From assembly GCA_002482705.1 (NCBI GenBank), contig DLGM01000403.1, forward strand, positions 4,399 to 14,677: a stretch of 10,279 nt of DNA, in the 5' to 3' direction. The position numbers and the translations under genes were made by a program. The DNA is from Cyanobacteria bacterium UBA7694 (GTDB lineage Bacteria > Cyanobacteriota > Sericytochromatia > UBA7694). Below are positions 6,213 through 10,279 of the stretch, piece by piece. Under the pieces are notes generated by a model. It saw only the letters and a program-made list of their open reading frames with translations. It did not search any database and was not told the origin of the DNA. Position 1 is the stretch's first letter. Each line of letters begins with the position of its first letter.

Positions 6213-7691
6213 ATGGAACTCAACCACCTGATTGCTGACCTCGAATTTATTGGAGCCGTTGACGATTTTGCCGAAATCACGGGCCTGACTTTCGACTCCC
6301 GTGAAGTGCAATCGGGCAGCCTCTATGCCTGCATGAAAGGCACCAAAACCGACGGCCATAACTTTATCCCCCAAGCCATCGCCCAAGGAGCCGAAGCCGT
6401 ATTGTGTGATAAAGGGTGGCTCAATGCCCACCAAAAAGAGCTGTCCACCCAGGTCAGCTGGCTCGGTGTCGACAATGTACCTGCGGCTTTGGCCGCCATG
6501 GCCGCCCGCTTTTACGGTGAGCCAGCCCGCAGCATGACCATGGTTGCGGTCACCGGCACCAACGGCAAAACCACCACCAGCCACCTGATCCAGGCCCTGC
6601 TCAACGGCAGCCACAAACCCACCGCCCTGTTTGGCACCCTCAGCTATAAATTTGGGGACTATGAAATTCCGGCCCAATACACCACCCCTTTTGCCCCGGA
6701 ATTACACCGCCTGTTCCGCGAATTTGCCGACCGGGGCGCTCAAGCCGTGGTCATGGAAACTTCCTCCCACGCCCTGCACCAACACCGCCTCGACGCCATT
6801 GGTTACGATGTGGCCGTGTTTACCAACCTCACCCAAGACCACCTCGATTACCACGCCACCATGGAAGCCTACCGCGACGCCAAACAAATTCTGTTTGCGC
6901 GCCTGCTCAAACCCACGGGTACGGCGGTTATCAACCTCGATGACCCAGCCGGGGAAATCTACCGCGATGCCACCCCCGCCCAGGTCATTACCTACGCCAT
7001 TGACCGCGACGCCGACCTGCGTGCCCAAGCGATTGTGTATCAATTGGCCGGGGTCACCTTTGACGTGGTGTTCCAAGGGGAAAGTTACCCCATGCGTCTG
7101 CGTCTGCCCGGCCACTACAATGTGTACAACGCCCTGGCTGCTCTGGGGGCTGCCCTCAGCCAAAACATTGCCCTGAACGAAGCCATTGCCCTGCTCGAAC
7201 AGGTGCCCGGCGTTCCGGGCCGCCTCGAAGTGGTCACTCCGGAAGGGGCCCCCTTCACCGTTGTGGTTGATTATGCCCACACCCCCGACAGCCTCGAAAA
7301 CGTGCTCAAAGCGGCCCGGCAGTTTGCCACCCACCGGGTCATCGCCGTCTTTGGCTGTGGCGGCGACCGCGATCGCACCAAACGCCCGAAAATGGGGGCG
7401 ATTGCCGACACCCTGAGCGATCTGGCCGTGGTCACCTCCGACAACCCGCGCACCGAAGACCCCGAAGCCATTCTGCAAGATATCCTGGCCGGGATTCAGC
7501 GCAGCGAAAACCTGATTGTCGATGTGGATCGCCGCAGCGCCATTGGCAAAAGTATTGCTGCCGCCCAACCCGGTGACGTGGTGGTGATTGCCGGTAAAGG
7601 CCATGAAACCTATCAAATATTTAAAAGCGAAACCCTGCACTTTGACGACCGCGAAGAAGCCCGTGCAGCCCTTCAGCATCTAACCGCCTGA
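6213..7691 (+). CDS. murE: UDP-MurNAc-L-Ala-D-Glu:meso-diaminopimelate ligase MurE
   Basis: MurE adds the third stem-peptide residue to UDP-MurNAc-L-Ala-D-Glu in the cytoplasm, using ATP. Counting from ATG 6213 (492 residues), the N-terminal UDP-binding domain shows LTFDSREVQSGSLYACMKG at about 25-43. The ATP loop GTNGKTT is at 115-121 (K119) and ETSSHALHQHRL at 182-193 contacts the UDP substrate. K224 in MEAYRDAK fits the carbamylated lysine of Mur ligases. GCGGDRDRTKRPKM is at 381-394. DNPR at 410-413 within DNPRTEDP marks meso-diaminopimelate, not lysine, specificity. The protein appears complete. An ATG at 6180 would add 11 residues (503 aa) that do not look like MurE; the 6213 start aligns with the usual N-terminus, though neither has a strong ribosome site. 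The next gene begins 14 bases after the stop, suggesting one operon; no other mur genes are in view. Confidence 0.96.
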   Translation: MELNHLIADLEFIGAVDDFAEITGLTFDSREVQSGSLYACMKGTKTDGHNFIPQAIAQGAEAVLCDKGWLNAHQKELSTQVSWLGVDNVPAALAAMAARFYGEPARSMTMVAVTGTNGKTTTSHLIQALLNGSHKPTALFGTLSYKFGDYEIPAQYTTPFAPELHRLFREFADRGAQAVVMETSSHALHQHRLDAIGYDVAVFTNLTQDHLDYHATMEAYRDAKQILFARLLKPTGTAVINLDDPAGEIYRDATPAQVITYAIDRDADLRAQAIVYQLAGVTFDVVFQGESYPMRLRLPGHYNVYNALAALGAALSQNIALNEAIALLEQVPGVPGRLEVVTPEGAPFTVVVDYAHTPDSLENVLKAARQFATHRVIAVFGCGGDRDRTKRPKMGAIADTLSDLAVVTSDNPRTEDPEAILQDILAGIQRSENLIVDVDRRSAIGKSIAAAQPGDVVVIAGKGHETYQIFKSETLHFDDREEARAALQHLTA

Positions 7692-7705
7692 AAGAGAGAC
7701 ATCCC

Positions 7706-8881
7706 ATGAGCCACCCATCTCCCCTGTTGGTCCGTGCCCCTAAAGTCAAACAGGAGCTGACCGCTTTTGGTTTAGAGCGCTTTCACACCGAGTTTGAAGC
7801 TGCTGCGCGGCAAATTTACCCCAGCTATCCAGAGATTAGTGACGATGAAAAAGCCGCGATTAGCGACTGGTTTGTGCTAGAGTATCTGCTGCCTGACCAC
7901 CGCTCGATTCTGTCCCACTTCCTCGAAGCCCGCAAAGACATCAGCGATGTTGTGATTGCCGAGCAATGGGGCACCGTGGTGCAGGGCATTTTTCAGGTCA
8001 AGCAGATCTTACAAGAGAACCTGTTTCAGCTCAACAACCTTGTCAATGATGTCACGTATTCAGTGGCGTCTTTGGGCTCAGAGGCCCTCGGCCTCGAAAA
8101 AGGCGAATACATTGCCGCCCGCATTTTACCCTTGGAAGATATCCACTTTTTTACTGGCGTGATTGACCGCTTACCCACCCGCAAAAAAGACGAAATTTAC
8201 CAATTGGTTTCGGAAATTCAACTGCAAAATCCGCGTATGGCCTTTATTGACAATATCGAACGTCTCGACTTGGCCTACCGCATCCAGCAGGAAGAGCACA
8301 ACGATTTTGTCGCATTCTTTGGCAGTGACGAATGTATTGTGAGCGGCCACGAATTAGAAGAAAAATTGCGCGAATTTTACCACTACCGTTATTTCCAAAA
8401 GAAAGATCACACGACCGGCAATACCATGGCCAAGGTCTTTCAGGATCGCTACCATCAGCAGCCCCTTCCCCCGATTTTCGACTTTTTACCCGATTTGTCT
8501 GCCACCGACGATGTCGGCATTATTTATGATCTCACCGAAGGCATGTTGTTCTTGCGCCGGTACGGCACTTTCCACGACATCTTCAGCAACCCAGCCTTCG
8601 AGATCCCCGATTATCGCGAGATCATTCTTGGGTATCTCGAAGACCCAAACATCTCATCATTGCCGTTTAAGCGCATGATTGCAGCCTACCCAGAACAAAG
8701 TGTCGAGGTATTTAAAACCGTGCTTAAACGCAAGCGCTTTAATCTCGAAAAAGATTTCCCCAAACTCATGGCCAAGTATAAGCCCATGGAAGCGTTAACC
8801 CGTCTGATACCTGGCGCCATCCCCGCTCTGGTGCGCAGCAAAACCTTTCTTAAATCCCTCAAAGCCGGGCACAAGTGGTAA
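7706..8881 (+). CDS. Unrecognised 391-residue protein in the murE operon
   Basis: The ATG has a purine-rich ribosome site (AAAGAGAG, 7691-7698) 7 nt upstream and follows murE by 14 bases, so cotranscription is likely. No signal peptide or membrane helix is visible, so the protein should be cytoplasmic. It is largely helical with many charged and aromatic residues and a basic C-terminus (KSLKAGHKW). The segment ISDWFVLEYLLPDHRSIL (about 52-69), followed by a beta-rich stretch ending GLEKGEYIAARILPLEDIHFFTG (about 129-151), resembles by eye the N-terminal part of uncharacterised proteins that often carry a C-terminal SEC-C zinc motif. No cysteine cluster is present here (C210 is the only Cys I find). 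A second conspicuous block is FFGSDECIVSGHELEEKLREFY (about 204-225). I assign no function. Confidence 0.8.
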   Translation: MSHPSPLLVRAPKVKQELTAFGLERFHTEFEAAARQIYPSYPEISDDEKAAISDWFVLEYLLPDHRSILSHFLEARKDISDVVIAEQWGTVVQGIFQVKQILQENLFQLNNLVNDVTYSVASLGSEALGLEKGEYIAARILPLEDIHFFTGVIDRLPTRKKDEIYQLVSEIQLQNPRMAFIDNIERLDLAYRIQQEEHNDFVAFFGSDECIVSGHELEEKLREFYHYRYFQKKDHTTGNTMAKVFQDRYHQQPLPPIFDFLPDLSATDDVGIIYDLTEGMLFLRRYGTFHDIFSNPAFEIPDYREIILGYLEDPNISSLPFKRMIAAYPEQSVEVFKTVLKRKRFNLEKDFPKLMAKYKPMEALTRLIPGAIPALVRSKTFLKSLKAGHKW

Positions 8882-8884
8882 AGG

Positions 8885-9859
8885 ATGACGATCGAATTTA
8901 AATTTAAAAACCCCTTTGGCAAGCGGCTCTACCGCTTGGCCCAATTTATCTGCCGCAACCATGGCGTGCGCTACCGCGATGAGGACGTCAACCCCCTTCG
9001 CCAAGAGCATAAAACTGACGAATTTGCCTTTCGCTTCCGCGAACCCGAACCTATGCAAACCCATCTGGTTGGTGACATTCGGTATCACCACCAATTTTTC
9101 TCGCGCTACCTCGAATTTGAACGTGATATTGTCGTCTATTTGCCGCCCAGTTACCGCACCCAACCCCATAAGCGTTACCCGGTATTGTATATCCACGATG
9201 GCAACAACGCCTTTGATCCCCGCACATCGTTTGCGGGCGTGGCTTGGGAAATCAACGACACGGTCGAGCGCCTAATTGCTGAAGATAAGCTGCAAGAAAT
9301 TATTGTCGTGGCCATTTATAATACCCCGGCTCGGCTCTATGAATATACCTGGACCCAAATGGTCCTGGAAGATGTGCCCCAGGGTGGCCACGGCAAGAAA
9401 TATGCCCGCTTCCTCAGCAAAGAGCTTAAGCGCTTTATTGATCAGCGCTACCGCACCCTGTCCGATCGCATGAACACTGGCATTATGTGCTCCTCTCTGG
9501 GAGGCTTGATCAATTTTTATATTGGGCGTCACTATGGCGACGTGTTTGGCAATGTGGCGATTATGTCTCCCTCGTTTTGGTGGGGTAACGGCATCGCCTA
9601 TAAACACGCCCAGAACTACCCGCAAGATCTGAAGGTCTGGATGGATATCGGTATCTTTGAATGTGGCTCGGATCAAACCCAGGCCAATGCCTATGTCTTA
9701 AAACAAACCCGCCTGATGCGCGAAATGCTGCTGCAACAGGGCTACGCGGAAAATAAAAATTTCCGCTATTATGAAGACCCCCACGGCCACCACAACGAAT
9801 ACTCTTGGGGCCGCCGGGTGCATATGCCGCTGGAGTTTTTCTTCGGCAAAAACAAGTAG
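8885..9859 (+). CDS. Putative esterase, alpha/beta hydrolase (esterase D / enterochelin-esterase-like)
   Basis: The 324-residue protein fits the putative-esterase family PF00756. The core begins near residue 57: EFERDIVVYLPPSY (77-90), YPVLYIHDGNNAF (98-110) with the oxyanion-side HDG, the nucleophile elbow MCSSLGG (201-207, probable Ser204), WMDIGIFECGS (252-262) carrying the likely acid, and HGHHNEYSW (300-308), where H303 should be the catalytic histidine. Family members hydrolyse ester bonds of siderophores, acyl thioesters, feruloyl sugars or trehalose mycolates; the substrate here is unknown. The first 56 residues, basic and helical at first, are an extension without a signal peptide. 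The elbow has Cys202 where most relatives have Gly. The ATG comes 3 bases after the upstream stop with only AGG directly before it, so translation probably depends on coupling. Confidence 0.85.
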   Translation: MTIEFKFKNPFGKRLYRLAQFICRNHGVRYRDEDVNPLRQEHKTDEFAFRFREPEPMQTHLVGDIRYHHQFFSRYLEFERDIVVYLPPSYRTQPHKRYPVLYIHDGNNAFDPRTSFAGVAWEINDTVERLIAEDKLQEIIVVAIYNTPARLYEYTWTQMVLEDVPQGGHGKKYARFLSKELKRFIDQRYRTLSDRMNTGIMCSSLGGLINFYIGRHYGDVFGNVAIMSPSFWWGNGIAYKHAQNYPQDLKVWMDIGIFECGSDQTQANAYVLKQTRLMREMLLQQGYAENKNFRYYEDPHGHHNEYSWGRRVHMPLEFFFGKNK

Positions 9860-9883
9860 TTCTGGGAATGTGTCCTGGCCGTT

Positions 9884-9892
9884 TGTTACAAT
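9884..9892 (+). promoter_or_regulatory. Extended -10 promoter for the lipoprotein gene
   Basis: TGTTACAAT contains TG, one base, then TACAAT (9887-9892, 5/6 of consensus), an extended -10 element. No good -35 lies 16-18 nt upstream, as is common for this class. The predicted start near 9899 is just upstream of the GGAG ribosome site (9901-9904), giving a very short leader. Confidence 0.55.
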
Positions 9893-9914
9893 AAGAGCAC
9901 GGAGAATACGCCCT

Positions 9915-10279
9915 ATGTCATCCTTTTACCGTCTGCTGAAAATTGGCTCCCTGGCCGCTTTATTAATGGCCTGCGGCACCCGTCTGCCAGCCGGGCAAAG
10001 CACCGCCACGACCCAGGCGATTATCCTCTCTCCCACCGAAAACCGTTTTTACCTCTTCGACCTAATCGTCAACCGCGTCTTGTACAGCATCCGCACTGGG
10101 CAAGTCCCTCATGATGTAGTACTCGGGCCCGGCGGCAGCTTTTTTATCGCCAATCAAATGGACAGCTCGATCTCGATTTTTCAGCGGGCAGACGGGCAGA
10201 CAATTTTTAAGGTTGGCACCATTGGGGCACCAGGGCGCCCGGACCGGCTGGTGTATAACCCCACCCACAGCGAGCTGTG
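9915..10279 (+). CDS. Beta-propeller lipoprotein (3' end outside window)
   Basis: ATG 9915 has GGAG (9901-9904) 10 nt upstream, and the frame stays open to the window edge (121 full codons). Residues 1-20 form a lipoprotein signal peptide: a basic start (YRLLK), hydrophobic GSLAALLMA and lipobox LMAC, so C20 should be lipidated and anchored in a membrane. The mature part begins with a short Thr/Ser-rich stretch. It then shows beta repeats such as AIILSPTENRFYLFDLIVNRVLYSI, VPHDVVLGPGGSFFIANQMDSSISIF and GAPGRPDRLVYNP. These resemble YVTN/NHL-like beta-propeller blades, in which a strand is followed by a turn and an (F/Y)(I/V)AN strand. Its role is unknown. It has its own promoter and is separated from the esterase gene by 55 bases. 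The C-terminus is unseen, so total length and blade number are open. Confidence 0.8.
   Translation, partial: MSSFYRLLKIGSLAALLMACGTRLPAGQSTATTQAIILSPTENRFYLFDLIVNRVLYSIRTGQVPHDVVLGPGGSFFIANQMDSSISIFQRADGQTIFKVGTIGAPGRPDRLVYNPTHSEL

Noticed and set aside
7369..7376. GCGATCGC, the cyanobacterial HIP1 octamer
   Set aside because: I noticed only this copy, and it lies in the conserved GGDRDRTK coding stretch of murE; it is no evidence for cyanobacterial origin.
6702..7679. Long open frame on the minus strand opposite murE (325 codons)
   Set aside because: It is antisense to the strongly recognised murE, has no family resemblance, and is an expected by-product of the GC-rich codon pattern.

Overview
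The window reads as bacterial chromosome with ordinary dense gene packing. It has seven large protein-coding genes (two cut by the window edges), one convincing very short ORF and two well-structured intergenic regions. MurE carries the DNPR motif of meso-diaminopimelate-adding enzymes, and there is a lipobox lipoprotein and a secreted-type protein with a Pro-Thr linker. Together these suggest a peptidoglycan-bearing diderm bacterium. The mix of PT-linked beta-propellers, GH38 and PepSY-TM proteins would suit a deep-branching, non-photosynthetic relative of Cyanobacteria or a similar environmental lineage, but that placement is a guess. I see no mobile element, CRISPR array, tRNA or rRNA.

Layout. 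1-1016 (+) is the C-terminal part of a secreted-type protein: a Pro-Thr linker followed by an NHL-like beta-propeller. A perfect 13-bp hairpin at 1029-1057 separates it from a convergent GH38 alpha-mannosidase gene (3652 down to 1061, - strand). The divergent region 3653-3820 holds a sigma70-type promoter for a small SAM-dependent methyltransferase (3821-4558, +). It also holds a mannosidase leader whose Shine-Dalgarno is separated from the start codon by a short hairpin.

4559-4737 is a regulatory leader. It carries a 22-codon ORF with an excellent ribosome site whose stop overlaps, as ATGA, the start of a PepSY-TM protein (4738-5889, +). The Shine-Dalgarno of that protein lies in a hairpin that the short ORF spans, a textbook layout for translational coupling.

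5890-6212 has no large gene. Bases 5916-6060 are closed by a perfect 11-bp inverted repeat enclosing further hairpins and look like a structured RNA. A very strong GC-rich hairpin without a T-tract follows at 6061-6100.

6213-9859 looks like an operon: murE (m-DAP ligase), an unrecognised 391-residue protein 14 bases later, and a putative esterase 3 bases after that. An extended -10 promoter then precedes a beta-propeller lipoprotein gene (9915 onward) that runs off the window.

The two candidates for undescribed biology are the short-ORF/hairpin switch before the PepSY-TM gene and the structured RNA between that gene and murE.
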